Made by a program: the position numbers and the translations under genes. From an uncultured Prevotella sp. (GTDB lineage: Bacteria; Bacteroidota; Bacteroidia; Bacteroidales; Bacteroidaceae), in assembly GCA_900315775.1 (NCBI GenBank), contig ONAJ01000015.1, positions 59,547 through 123,546 on the forward strand: DNA of 64,000 nucleotides. The letters run 5' to 3'. Under the pieces are notes generated by a model. That model saw nothing but the letters and a program-made list of their open reading frames with translations, was not told the origin of the DNA and did not search any database. This document shows positions 50,236-59,014 of this stretch, in pieces; the stretch's first letter is position 1; each line of letters begins with the position of its first letter.

Positions 50236-52956
50236 ATGGAATTAGCAAGTAAGTACGATCCTCGCGAGGTGGAATCGAAATGGTACCAGTATTGGCTTGA
50301 CAACAAGCTATTTAGTTCAAAACCCGATGGTCGCGAACCATACACTATTGTAATACCTCCACCAAACGTTACTGGTGTGCTTCACATGGGACACATGTTG
50401 AACAACACCATTCAAGATATTTTGGTAAGAAGAGCCCGCATGGAGGGCAAGAATGCCTGCTGGGCACCAGGTACCGACCACGCGTCAATAGCCACAGAAG
50501 CGAAGGTAGTAAAGAAACTTGCCGAACAAGGTATCAAGAAGAGCGACCTCACCCGCGAGCAGTTCCTGGAGCATGCATGGGAATGGACACACGAGCACGG
50601 AGGCATCATCCTTAAGCAGTTGCGCCGCTTAGGTGCAAGCTGCGACTGGGACCGCACAGCGTTCACTATGGACGAGAAGCGTTCCGAGAGTGTTCTCAAG
50701 GTTTTCGTGGACCTTTACAACAAAGGACTCATATATCGTGGTCTGCGTATGGTAAACTGGGATCCAAAGGCACAGACAGCACTCTCCAACGAAGAGGTAA
50801 TCTACAGAGAGGAACACTCTAAACTGTACCACCTGAAGTACTACGTTGCAGACCTCAAGGAACTTAACGACAAAGAGCTCGAAGCTCAAGGCAACATCAT
50901 CCACAAGGACGAGAAGGGCTACTACGCTGTTGTTGCCACCACACGTCCAGAGACTATCATGGGCGATACTGCTATGTGTATCAACCCTAAAGACCCCAAG
51001 AACCAGTGGCTCAAGGGCAGAAAAGTTATCGTGCCTCTCGTAGGACGTGTTATTCCCGTTATCGAAGACCGCTACGTAGATATAGAGTTCGGAACAGGAT
51101 GTCTTAAGGTTACTCCGGCTCACGACACCAACGACTATATGTTAGGAAAGACTCACAACCTGGAGACTATCGACATCTTCAATGCCGACGGAACAATTTC
51201 TGCCGAAAGTCCTTTGTATGTCGGAATGGACCGCATGGACTGTCGTAAGCAGATTGCCAAGGACCTCGAGGCTGCAGGACTTATGGAACGCATAGAGAAC
51301 TACGTTAATAAGGTGGGCTACTCTGAGCGTAACAGCGACACAGCGGTAGAGCCACGTCTCTGTAAACAGTGGTTCCTGAAGATGAAGCATTTTGCCGACA
51401 TCGCGCTGCCTCCGGTAATGAACGACGAACTGAAGTTCTATCCTACAAAATACAAGACTACTTACAAGAACTGGTTGGAGAACATTCAGGACTGGTGTAT
51501 CTCCCGTCAGCTGTGGTGGGGCCACCGCATCCCTGTATATTATATAGGAGAACAGACCGACGACAGCGAGAACTATGTTGTTGCCGAAACACGCGAGAAA
51601 GCTCTTGAGATGGCTCGCAAGAAGAATCCTTCTGTTACCGACAGCGACCTTCATCAGGACGAGGATGCCCTCGACACCTGGTTCTCTTCTTGGCTGTGGC
51701 CTATCTCGTTGTTCGACGGCATCAATAATCCCGACAACGAAGATATCAACTACTACTATCCTACTGCCGACCTCGTAACAGGTCCGGACATCATCTTCTT
51801 CTGGGTAGCACGTATGATTATGGCTGGCTACGAGTATCGTAAGGATATGCCTTTTAAGAACGTCTATTTCACAGGTATCGTTCGCGACAAACTTGGCAGG
51901 AAGATGTCTAAGTCGCTCGGTAACAGTCCTGACCCAATAGAACTTATCGACAAATACGGTGCCGACGGAGTACGTATGGGAATGATGCTCTCTGCTCCTG
52001 CAGGCAACGACATCCTCTTCGACGACAGTCTTTGCGAGCAGGGACGTAACTTCAACAACAAGATTTGGAACGCCTTCCGTCTTGTTAAGAGTTGGGAAGT
52101 TTCCGACACCCTGCAGCAGTCTCTCAACACCAAGATTGCCGTTAAGTGGTTTGACGCTAAGTTGAATATTATAAACGCTACAATCAACGACCTCTTCTCG
52201 AAGTACCGTCTTTCTGAGGCTCTCATGGAGGTATATAAACTCTTCTGGGACGAGTTCTCAAGCTGGTATCTCGAGATGGTTAAGCCTGCATACGTTGATG
52301 GTAAGGCACAGCCGATAGACCGTGCTACCTACGATGCCACACTACGTTTCTTTGACGCTCTGCTGAAGATGCTCCATCCGTTTATGCCTTTCATCACAGA
52401 AGAACTGTGGCAGGCTCTCTACGACCGCAAGGATGGCGACTCTATCATGCGCGAGTGCCTCAAACTCAACGCTCCAACAAAAGAAGAGCAGAAGCTGTCT
52501 GACGACATCGAGGTCGTTAAGCAGATTGTCTCTGGTGTTCGTATGGTTCGTAACCAGAAGAACATCCCCCCAAAGGAGCCTATGACACTTCACGCTATCG
52601 GCAAGAACAACTTCGAGGCATACAACGACGTCATCAGCAAGATGGCGAACCTCAAGGCCATCGAGGTCGTTGCCGAGAAGAGTGCCGACGAGTCTTCATT
52701 CATGGTGGGCACAGAGGAGTTTGCTGTTCCCGTTGGCGACATGATTGACGTCGCTGCCGAGTTGGAGAAGCAGGAGGCTCAGCTGAAGCACCTCGAAGGC
52801 TTCCTCATGGGTATTAAGAAGAAACTCTCCAATGAGAAATTCGTTGCTAACGCTCCCGAGGCTGTCGTTGCTCTCGAGCGCAAGAAGCAGAGCGACTCCG
52901 AGGAGAAGATAGCTACTCTCCGTGAGAGCATTGCCGAACTGAAGAAGAAACTCTAA
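50236..52956 (+). CDS. valS: Valyl-tRNA synthetase
   Basis: 906 residues, class I. HIGH motif in [15 protein letters not shown] (~40-54), editing domain with [14 protein letters not shown] (~235-248), KMSKS motif in [14 protein letters not shown] (~553-566), anticodon-binding domain, and a C-terminal coiled coil ([20 protein letters not shown]). It charges tRNA-Val. The start [13 protein letters not shown] is the family N-terminus; the open frame further upstream overlaps the promoter. Confidence 0.97.
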   Translation: MELASKYDPREVESKWYQYWLDNKLFSSKPDGREPYTIVIPPPNVTGVLHMGHMLNNTIQDILVRRARMEGKNACWAPGTDHASIATEAKVVKKLAEQGIKKSDLTREQFLEHAWEWTHEHGGIILKQLRRLGASCDWDRTAFTMDEKRSESVLKVFVDLYNKGLIYRGLRMVNWDPKAQTALSNEEVIYREEHSKLYHLKYYVADLKELNDKELEAQGNIIHKDEKGYYAVVATTRPETIMGDTAMCINPKDPKNQWLKGRKVIVPLVGRVIPVIEDRYVDIEFGTGCLKVTPAHDTNDYMLGKTHNLETIDIFNADGTISAESPLYVGMDRMDCRKQIAKDLEAAGLMERIENYVNKVGYSERNSDTAVEPRLCKQWFLKMKHFADIALPPVMNDELKFYPTKYKTTYKNWLENIQDWCISRQLWWGHRIPVYYIGEQTDDSENYVVAETREKALEMARKKNPSVTDSDLHQDEDALDTWFSSWLWPISLFDGINNPDNEDINYYYPTADLVTGPDIIFFWVARMIMAGYEYRKDMPFKNVYFTGIVRDKLGRKMSKSLGNSPDPIELIDKYGADGVRMGMMLSAPAGNDILFDDSLCEQGRNFNNKIWNAFRLVKSWEVSDTLQQSLNTKIAVKWFDAKLNIINATINDLFSKYRLSEALMEVYKLFWDEFSSWYLEMVKPAYVDGKAQPIDRATYDATLRFFDALLKMLHPFMPFITEELWQALYDRKDGDSIMRECLKLNAPTKEEQKLSDDIEVVKQIVSGVRMVRNQKNIPPKEPMTLHAIGKNNFEAYNDVISKMANLKAIEVVAEKSADESSFMVGTEEFAVPVGDMIDVAAELEKQEAQLKHLEGFLMGIKKKLSNEKFVANAPEAVVALERKKQSDSEEKIATLRESIAELKKKL

Positions 52957-52966
52957 CCATTCCTTT

Positions 52967-54112
52967 ATGAAGAAGATACTACTGGCATTATGTCTCGCCT
53001 TCACTCTCGTCGCATGTCACAGTGACGACGAGACAGAGCCGCCGGTTATCTACGACGAGACCTTCTTCGTATATATGCCTTGGACGGGTAATCTCACCGA
53101 TTACCTGCAGAGCAACATCTCCGCCATAAAGCGTTCCATAGTAAAACGCAAAGGTTTGGGCACAAAACGTGTTCTTGTATTCTTTGCCAAAAGCACCACA
53201 CAGTCTGCCCTCTACGAAATAAAATACTCTAACGGGGAGTGTAAGGACGACACGCTGAAACGCTATACCTTCAACGATACCGACTACACTACCGTCGAGG
53301 GACTGACATCGATACTTCAGGACGTCAGGAACGTTACCAAGACCGACAAGTATTCTATGCTTATAGGCTGTCACGGCTCAGGCTGGCTTCCTGTGGGAAG
53401 ACCTATGGATGCTCCTCGCAGAGCTTTCGGGGCAACTGACAAATACGCTAATTATCAGGCGGAGATAAGCACCCTCGCCAAAGCTGTCACAGGTGCCGGG
53501 ATGTCTATGGAGTTCATCCTCTTCGACGACTGCTATATGGCGGGCATTGAGATAGCCTACGAGCTACGTAAGGCGACACGCTACTTCATCGCCTCTACAT
53601 GCGAGATAATGGATGTGGGAATGCCTTATGAGCTTTGTTTCCCTCCGCTCCTCGCCCACGACTATAATGCCGTCCTCGATGCCTTCTACGAGTTCTACAA
53701 CAGCTACAGTCGTCCCTACGGAACGCTGGCGGTTATAGACTGCAAAGAGACTGAGGCTACGGCAGACATTATGAAACGCATTAATGCAACATACACCATT
53801 GATGCCGAAAGACTGGAAAAAGTACAGAAACTCGACGGCTGCAACCAGACAATATTCTATGATATGGGCAGTTATGTTGAGAACCTTGTAAACGACAAGG
53901 AAGAACCGTTGTTTATGGAGTTTCAAAGCAAACTCATAGACCTTGTGCCCTACTATATCTGCACCAAGGAATACATCTCGTACCTCCACAACAGGGCAGG
54001 CATCGTATATCCCATAAACACCTTCAGCGGAATAACAAACAGCGACGCTACCGAAAACCAGTACGTCGCTGAAGATAAGCTCAAAACATCTTGGTGGCTT
54101 GCCACACACTAA
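52967..54112 (+). CDS. C11 (clostripain)-family lipoprotein peptidase
   Basis: 381 residues with a lipoprotein signal (LLALCLAFTLVACHSDD, lipid Cys ~17). The caspase-like core has the catalytic His in MLIGCHGSGW (~131-140) and Cys in ILFDDCYMAGIE (~184-195), as in clostripain C11 peptidases. It probably cleaves after basic residues at the cell surface. It lies 10 nt after valS and may be co-transcribed. Confidence 0.88.
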   Translation: MKKILLALCLAFTLVACHSDDETEPPVIYDETFFVYMPWTGNLTDYLQSNISAIKRSIVKRKGLGTKRVLVFFAKSTTQSALYEIKYSNGECKDDTLKRYTFNDTDYTTVEGLTSILQDVRNVTKTDKYSMLIGCHGSGWLPVGRPMDAPRRAFGATDKYANYQAEISTLAKAVTGAGMSMEFILFDDCYMAGIEIAYELRKATRYFIASTCEIMDVGMPYELCFPPLLAHDYNAVLDAFYEFYNSYSRPYGTLAVIDCKETEATADIMKRINATYTIDAERLEKVQKLDGCNQTIFYDMGSYVENLVNDKEEPLFMEFQSKLIDLVPYYICTKEYISYLHNRAGIVYPINTFSGITNSDATENQYVAEDKLKTSWWLATH

Positions 54113-54121
54113 GACAGCCCC

Positions 54122-54757
54122 TTATATTTTCTTGGGACAGAACGTCGTAAACGGACACTTGTCGCACTTCGGTTTACGACTCTGACATACATACCTTCCG
54201 TGCAGCAGCAGCCAGTGATGGGCGTCGGCAAGCACGTCTTCTGCCATATTCTTCCTTAGCTCCATCTCTACCTTCAGCGGTGTATTTGCCTTCTCCGACA
54301 CAAGTCCCATACGGTGACTCACACGGAACACGTGAGTATCTACAGGCATAGCACCCTTGCCGTATGCCACAGCCTGAATGACGTTAGCCGTCTTGCGCCC
54401 CACGCCAGGCAGCTTCTGCAGGTCGTCCATCGTCTGAGGCACCTCACCGGCGAAATCACTCATCACCATCCGCGCCATCTCCACAAGGTATTTCGCCTTA
54501 GCATTAGGATAGCTCACACTACTTATATACTCCAGCACATCGTCAGCCTCAGCCTGCGCCATAGTCTTTGCGTCAGGATAGTGGCGGAAGAGTTCCGGAG
54601 TAACCATATTCACGCGCTTGTCGGTACATTGTGCGCTGAGCATTGTGGCTACGAGGAGTTGAAAAACAGAGCCGAAGTCCAGCTCTGTAGTTACCTGCGG
54701 CATCTCCTTTTGGAAATGCCGCAGTATATATTCGTATCGTTCTTTTTTATTCATCAC
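54122..54757 (-). CDS. nth: Endonuclease III
   Basis: 211 residues. Helix-hairpin-helix LPGVGRKTANVI (~114-125) with the catalytic Lys, the catalytic Asp in VDTHVFRVSHRMGL (~138-151), and a [4Fe-4S] motif C-x6-C-x2-C-x5-C (CQSRKPKCDKCPFTTFC) at the end. It removes oxidised pyrimidines in base-excision repair. It follows the POT transporter by 15 nt. An ATG one codon downstream is an equally good start. Confidence 0.95.
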   Translation of the reverse strand: MMNKKERYEYILRHFQKEMPQVTTELDFGSVFQLLVATMLSAQCTDKRVNMVTPELFRHYPDAKTMAQAEADDVLEYISSVSYPNAKAKYLVEMARMVMSDFAGEVPQTMDDLQKLPGVGRKTANVIQAVAYGKGAMPVDTHVFRVSHRMGLVSEKANTPLKVEMELRKNMAEDVLADAHHWLLLHGRYVCQSRKPKCDKCPFTTFCPKKI

Positions 54758-54772
54758 TTGTGAAGACTTCTG

Positions 54773-56332
54773 TTACCGCGTAACACGCTCCAGCCACTTC
54801 ACCATACCGAGCATTACGCCCATAGAGATAAGGCACACTACGAGGAATACCGTCCAGCACTCCCATATAGGCCAGATGTTATACATGAGCGGACCAATCC
54901 AGAGTAGCAGGTTACCTACGGCAGTAGCACCGAGCCACAGTCCCTGACAGAGTCCCTGCAGGTGCTTTGGCGCCACCTTCGACACGAAGGAAAGTCCCAG
55001 CGGAGAGATGAACAGCTCGGCTACCGTCATGAAGAAGTAATATACTATAAGCACCCAAGGACCAGCCTTCAGTCCTGCCTTGACGCTGTCGCCGAGAGCA
55101 CGGAACTCCTCTGCCGAGGGATAGCCTTCCATGAATGAGTATATAGTAATAAATAGGTACGCGATACCTGCAATACCCATACCGTATGCTATCTTCATAG
55201 GTGTGGAAATCTCCTTACCTCTCTTTGTCAGCGTACCGAAGAGCCACATGATAATAGGTGTCAGCACGATGACGAAGAACGGATTAACAGCCTGCCAAAT
55301 CTCCGGAGCTATGGAGTCGGTCTGCACGAAGTCGCGTGCGAATAGCGACATTGACGTACCGTTCTGGTGGAACGAGAACCAGAAGAACACTGCTATTCCG
55401 AGAACTGCGAAGAGAGCATACATTCGTTGTGTAATCTCCTTTGCCATAGCGTGCTTCTCCTCTTCGGTATATTCTACAGAAGCAACAGCCTCCTTCTTTC
55501 CTGGAGTTGGGAATATGGACTTCGAAGCCACGAAGATTACCAACGATATGAGCATAGCCACCACAGAGGCTATGAATGAATAGTGAATACCCGTATTAAA
55601 CACGTCGAGATACTGTGTACAGAAAGCTCCCACGTCTGCCGAAGAGCCTCCCACCTTGGCGATGAGCTCGTTGAGGTTGGCAAGAGCATCTGCCGACATA
55701 GTAGCGCCCTCGTTAAGGTACTTATGACAGAGTGCCGGCAGTCCTGCGTCGTATGTCAGTCCGTTTACTCCTAACCACCACTGACGGAGGTACGGAGCGA
55801 TGAAAGGAGCCACAAGACCTCCGATGTTTATAAACACATAGAATATCTGGAAACCGGAGTCGCGCTGACCTTTTGCTATGCGCAACTCTTCCTCTCCCTT
55901 CTTAGCAGCCTCAGCCTCGAAGTTGTCGTACATCTGTCCTACGATAGCCTGCAGGTTACCCTTGAACAGTCCGTTACCGAAAGCTATGAGGAACAGCGCC
56001 AGACAGGTCAGCGGCAGCAGCCACGATATGTTTCCTGCCGTTGCCAGGATAGGCACAGAGAGGATAACATAGCCTGAAGCCATAATTATCAGACCCGTCA
56101 TAATGGTACCTTTATAGTTCTGCGTGCGGTCAGCAATGATACCGCCCACAAGACTCAGAATATAGATACCTGCATAGAAGAAAGAATAGATGAGGCCTCC
56201 CTCTTCGTCGGAGAGACCGAACTTAGAACAAAGAAACAGCACGAGTACGGCGTTCATGATGTAGTAGCCGAAACGCTCACCCATGTTGCTCAATGCGGCC
56301 TGTAACAGACCTTTAGGATGATTCTTAAACAT
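54773..56332 (-). CDS. POT/PTR2-family peptide:H+ symporter
   Basis: 519 residues, 12-14 membrane helices. The N-terminal NMGERFGYYIMNAVLVLFL fits the ExxERFxYY proton-coupling motif, followed by FFYAGIYILSLVGGIIAD. A long loop lies near 185-230. It imports di- and tripeptides. First of a pair with nth and 7 nt after the outer-membrane barrel gene. The fine substrate range cannot be read from sequence. Confidence 0.88.
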   Translation of the reverse strand: MFKNHPKGLLQAALSNMGERFGYYIMNAVLVLFLCSKFGLSDEEGGLIYSFFYAGIYILSLVGGIIADRTQNYKGTIMTGLIIMASGYVILSVPILATAGNISWLLPLTCLALFLIAFGNGLFKGNLQAIVGQMYDNFEAEAAKKGEEELRIAKGQRDSGFQIFYVFINIGGLVAPFIAPYLRQWWLGVNGLTYDAGLPALCHKYLNEGATMSADALANLNELIAKVGGSSADVGAFCTQYLDVFNTGIHYSFIASVVAMLISLVIFVASKSIFPTPGKKEAVASVEYTEEEKHAMAKEITQRMYALFAVLGIAVFFWFSFHQNGTSMSLFARDFVQTDSIAPEIWQAVNPFFVIVLTPIIMWLFGTLTKRGKEISTPMKIAYGMGIAGIAYLFITIYSFMEGYPSAEEFRALGDSVKAGLKAGPWVLIVYYFFMTVAELFISPLGLSFVSKVAPKHLQGLCQGLWLGATAVGNLLLWIGPLMYNIWPIWECWTVFLVVCLISMGVMLGMVKWLERVTR

Positions 56333-56339
56333 TGTCTTA

Positions 56340-57086
56340 TTATTTTATTTTGTTTTTAGTTTTTATCACGTCAAAGAGGTAAGTCATCTTTATCACTACG
56401 TTTCCGAAGTTCGACTTTCCGAAGTAGTCGCGCTTGGAGTTTCCGTAGATATTTCCCAGTCCGTAGTAGTAACGTCCTTCCACGAGGAAATGTCCTATGT
56501 GAGGATTAGAAAACTCTATACCTGCACCACCGGCGATACCGTAGTCGAATTTGTTCTCTACGTCCATCTTGTACTGTCTTATCGTAGGATTTGCCCTGTC
56601 GTTAAGGTTCGCCTGGTCGGGGTCGAAGTTTATATGACTCTTCTCACTAAGGTAGAAACCTATCTGCGGACCTACCTGTGCAAAGAAGTTGAAGCCTTTT
56701 TCCTCGCGTCCCCACGCCAGATGTGCGAAGAACGGTATCTGTATGTAACTTATGTCGCGGCTGTATTCCTCGGGACGTCCCGTCTGTTGGTTTATCACGG
56801 GAGCTCCGCCCTTAGTCTCTATTTTCTCCTTCCATCCTATCTTGGCGTAGTTCACCTCCGCCATAATGGAGCATATCGTGGAGAAATACTTCTCGCACAC
56901 ATAGCGGAACGACAGACCTCCGGTAAATCCGCTTGTCATCTTTTGCGTCACCTGCGGTTCAAAGCCTACGTCGCTCATAATGTAACCTCCGTTGACACCT
57001 ATCGAGAAGTCGGAACGGTATTTTCCCACCTGTGCCGACGCCAGACAGCAGAAAGCGCTAAGTACTATGACAAAAATACTTCTCAT
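56340..57086 (-). CDS. PorT-like outer-membrane beta-barrel protein
   Basis: 248 residues with a signal peptide (FVIVLSAFCCLASAQ). The mature part alternates aromatic beta strands (FSIGVNGGYIMSDVGF, SISYIQIPFFAHLAWG-like DISYIQIPFFAHLAWG, FNFFAQVGPQIGFYLSEKS) as in the PF13568-type barrels of Bacteroidetes. It could be a porin or a small secretion-related barrel. It follows the periplasmic binding-fold gene by 11 nt and is probably co-transcribed. Confidence 0.8.
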   Translation of the reverse strand: MRSIFVIVLSAFCCLASAQVGKYRSDFSIGVNGGYIMSDVGFEPQVTQKMTSGFTGGLSFRYVCEKYFSTICSIMAEVNYAKIGWKEKIETKGGAPVINQQTGRPEEYSRDISYIQIPFFAHLAWGREEKGFNFFAQVGPQIGFYLSEKSHINFDPDQANLNDRANPTIRQYKMDVENKFDYGIAGGAGIEFSNPHIGHFLVEGRYYYGLGNIYGNSKRDYFGKSNFGNVVIKMTYLFDVIKTKNKIK

Positions 57087-57097
57087 CGTTATTATCC

Positions 57098-58216
57098 TTA
57101 AAAGGCGATTGTCGAAATAGACCTGTTCTTATTATAGTGAACGAGTATGAAGTTCTTGTTCTGCATACCTCCGCGTTTCGATGCCGGCTCAAAGCGCAGA
57201 CGTGTCTGCAGCGCGTTCTTGTCGGGCTCCGTACCTTTGAAGTCGGCTCCCTGACGGGCTATTCCTTTCACGAAGAACATAGCGTGGTCGTATCCTGTGA
57301 TGGCGAAACGTGGCAGGTAGTTGTTGTTCATCGAGGTATGGAACCACTTGCGGTATTCCTGTTCCAGCTGCTGCGTCTTCGACGATACTACATTATAATA
57401 ATAGTACGAGGGTATGAAGGTGTTGTACTTGTAGTAGCGCTCTAAGTTTTGCTTTTCGTACATCAGCCACTCATTATATCCGAAGAGCGAGACGTCAAGG
57501 TTTTGGTTTTTCTGCGTCAACTCGTCCAGTTTGTCCAGCGCCTTGGTAAGCTCCGGCGAACGTCCTGAGTTTAGCACTACAAGGTTGGGCTTGTCTAAAC
57601 GGAATGCCTTTACAAAGCTCTGTTCGGGAGTATTGAGGTTGGTAATGTTGAAGTCTATCTTTTTTCCTTCCAGCAGGGTTCTCAGTCCTACGGTGAACGG
57701 TCCTTTGCGACTTGTGCTGTCGTTGCAGTCAATAAATACTACGTGGTAGTCCTTGAACCTGTATCCCAACTGTGCTATAGCCATCTTGTCGAGTTCCTCC
57801 GGCGACTGATACACCTGGAACACCTGGGGGTTCGTCTTCACCTCGTCGCTGTTTATCGAGAACGGTATAACCACCTTTGCTCCGTAGGCTTTGGCAAACT
57901 TACCCAGCTCTTCTACCTGCGGGGTGTATAGCGGACCGAATATGAGGTTACACTTATCGGCACCGTCCTGCAGCAATGTTGTCCTTATGTCGGCATTCTC
58001 GGGGACGTTCCACGCATGAAGATCTATGCTCACGCCCTCACGTTTCAGTTGGTCACACGCCAGGAGTATTCCTCTGTAATACTCCACCATTCGCTTTCCG
58101 TCACCATTATCGTCGTGCAGCGGCAACATGACTCCTACCCTCACCGTCTGCGCAACAGCAGCAAGGCTTGTCAACGCCACGAAACCACCAACCAAAAATC
58201 TTAAAAAATGTCTCAT
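57098..58216 (-). CDS. Periplasmic type-1 binding-fold protein (LppC/amino-acid-receptor-like)
   Basis: 372 residues with a signal peptide (FLVGGFVALTSLAAVAQ). The rest has the type-1 periplasmic binding fold: RVGVMLPLHDDNGDGKRMVE, NLIFGPLYTPQVEELGKFAK and AKVVIPFSINSDEV, then a second lobe ending near TGYDHAMFFVKGIARQG. Such proteins in Bacteroidetes often accompany peptidoglycan or LysM genes, but no LysM domain is present here. It heads an operon with the barrel protein, POT transporter and nth. Ligand unknown. Confidence 0.75.
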   Translation of the reverse strand: MRHFLRFLVGGFVALTSLAAVAQTVRVGVMLPLHDDNGDGKRMVEYYRGILLACDQLKREGVSIDLHAWNVPENADIRTTLLQDGADKCNLIFGPLYTPQVEELGKFAKAYGAKVVIPFSINSDEVKTNPQVFQVYQSPEELDKMAIAQLGYRFKDYHVVFIDCNDSTSRKGPFTVGLRTLLEGKKIDFNITNLNTPEQSFVKAFRLDKPNLVVLNSGRSPELTKALDKLDELTQKNQNLDVSLFGYNEWLMYEKQNLERYYKYNTFIPSYYYYNVVSSKTQQLEQEYRKWFHTSMNNNYLPRFAITGYDHAMFFVKGIARQGADFKGTEPDKNALQTRLRFEPASKRGGMQNKNFILVHYNKNRSISTIAF

Positions 58217-58243
58217 AATTACAATTTATCGGTTTTTATGGTG

Positions 58244-58271
58244 CAAATATACAAAATAAATTGTACATTTG
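58244..58271. promoter_or_regulatory. Divergent promoters (binding-fold gene and T9SS type-B gene)
   Basis: Minus-strand TATATTTG (58244-58251) serves the gene starting at 58216. Plus-strand TACATTTG (58264-58271) serves the gene starting at 58286. Both match TAnnTTTG. Confidence 0.75.
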
Positions 58272-58285
58272 CACGATTATATTAT

Positions 58286-59014
58286 ATGAAAATGAAAATA
58301 AAAACAATATTTTTCTCACTTTTACTGTTTTTCGTAGCCTCTGACGTCCTTGCCCAAGGCTATCCTGTAATAGTTCCGTCAGCCACATGGACGAAACCCG
58401 ACGGCACTGAGGAGGAGGGCGAGACAATGTCGAGTGCGGCTCCGCTGATAGGTCATTTTTACGCTAATCCTGTTGACGACGAAGGATTCACATCTCATTA
58501 CGAGTGGCGTTTTACTCGCGAAAAGGAGACTGAGCCTTATCTTATTCGCTACGAGCAGGATACCGACTTCACCTTTAACGAGGCGGGCACCCACATCATC
58601 GTGTGCTACGCCACCTTCACCAACGGCACGCAGACCTATGAATATAAAGAGGAATACTGGGCTACGGAGGGCGTACCTATTACCTGTACCGTAAGCTCCA
58701 GCAAACTGGAGATGCCTAACGCCTTCTCGCCAAATGGCGACGACAAGAACCCTACCTATAAACCCAAAGTTCACCAGAGTATCGTGGAGTTCCACGCTAC
58801 CATCTACAATCGTTGGGGACAGGCTCTCTATTCGTGGGACAACGTCAACGACCAGGGTTGGGACGGCACCTATCACGGAAAGCCTGTTGCTCAGGGCACC
58901 TATTTCGTCGAGGTTCACGCCCGCGGTGCCGACGGCATAGAGTATAAGATTCGCCGCGATGTCAACCTTCTTCGCGGATTTACGGAAAGCTCAACGACAG
59001 GACCAACACAATGA
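58286..59014 (+). CDS. Secreted protein with T9SS type-B (gliding-motility-associated) sorting domain
   Basis: 242 residues: signal peptide (LLLFFVASDVLAQG), a beta domain (~30-150), then a CHU_C/type-B domain (~155-235): MPNAFSPNGDDKNPTYKP, ATIYNRWGQALYSWD, WDGTYHGKPVAQGTYFVEV. It is expected to be exported by T9SS and fixed on the surface. The start ATG 58286 follows the -7 element. Its stop overlaps the uvrA start (ATGA), an unusual coupling of an envelope protein to a DNA-repair gene. Confidence 0.88.
   Translation: MKMKIKTIFFSLLLFFVASDVLAQGYPVIVPSATWTKPDGTEEEGETMSSAAPLIGHFYANPVDDEGFTSHYEWRFTREKETEPYLIRYEQDTDFTFNEAGTHIIVCYATFTNGTQTYEYKEEYWATEGVPITCTVSSSKLEMPNAFSPNGDDKNPTYKPKVHQSIVEFHATIYNRWGQALYSWDNVNDQGWDGTYHGKPVAQGTYFVEVHARGADGIEYKIRRDVNLLRGFTESSTTGPTQ

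Noticed and set aside
50629-51654. Long minus-strand ORFs over valS
   Set aside because: Antisense shadows of a strongly conserved synthetase.
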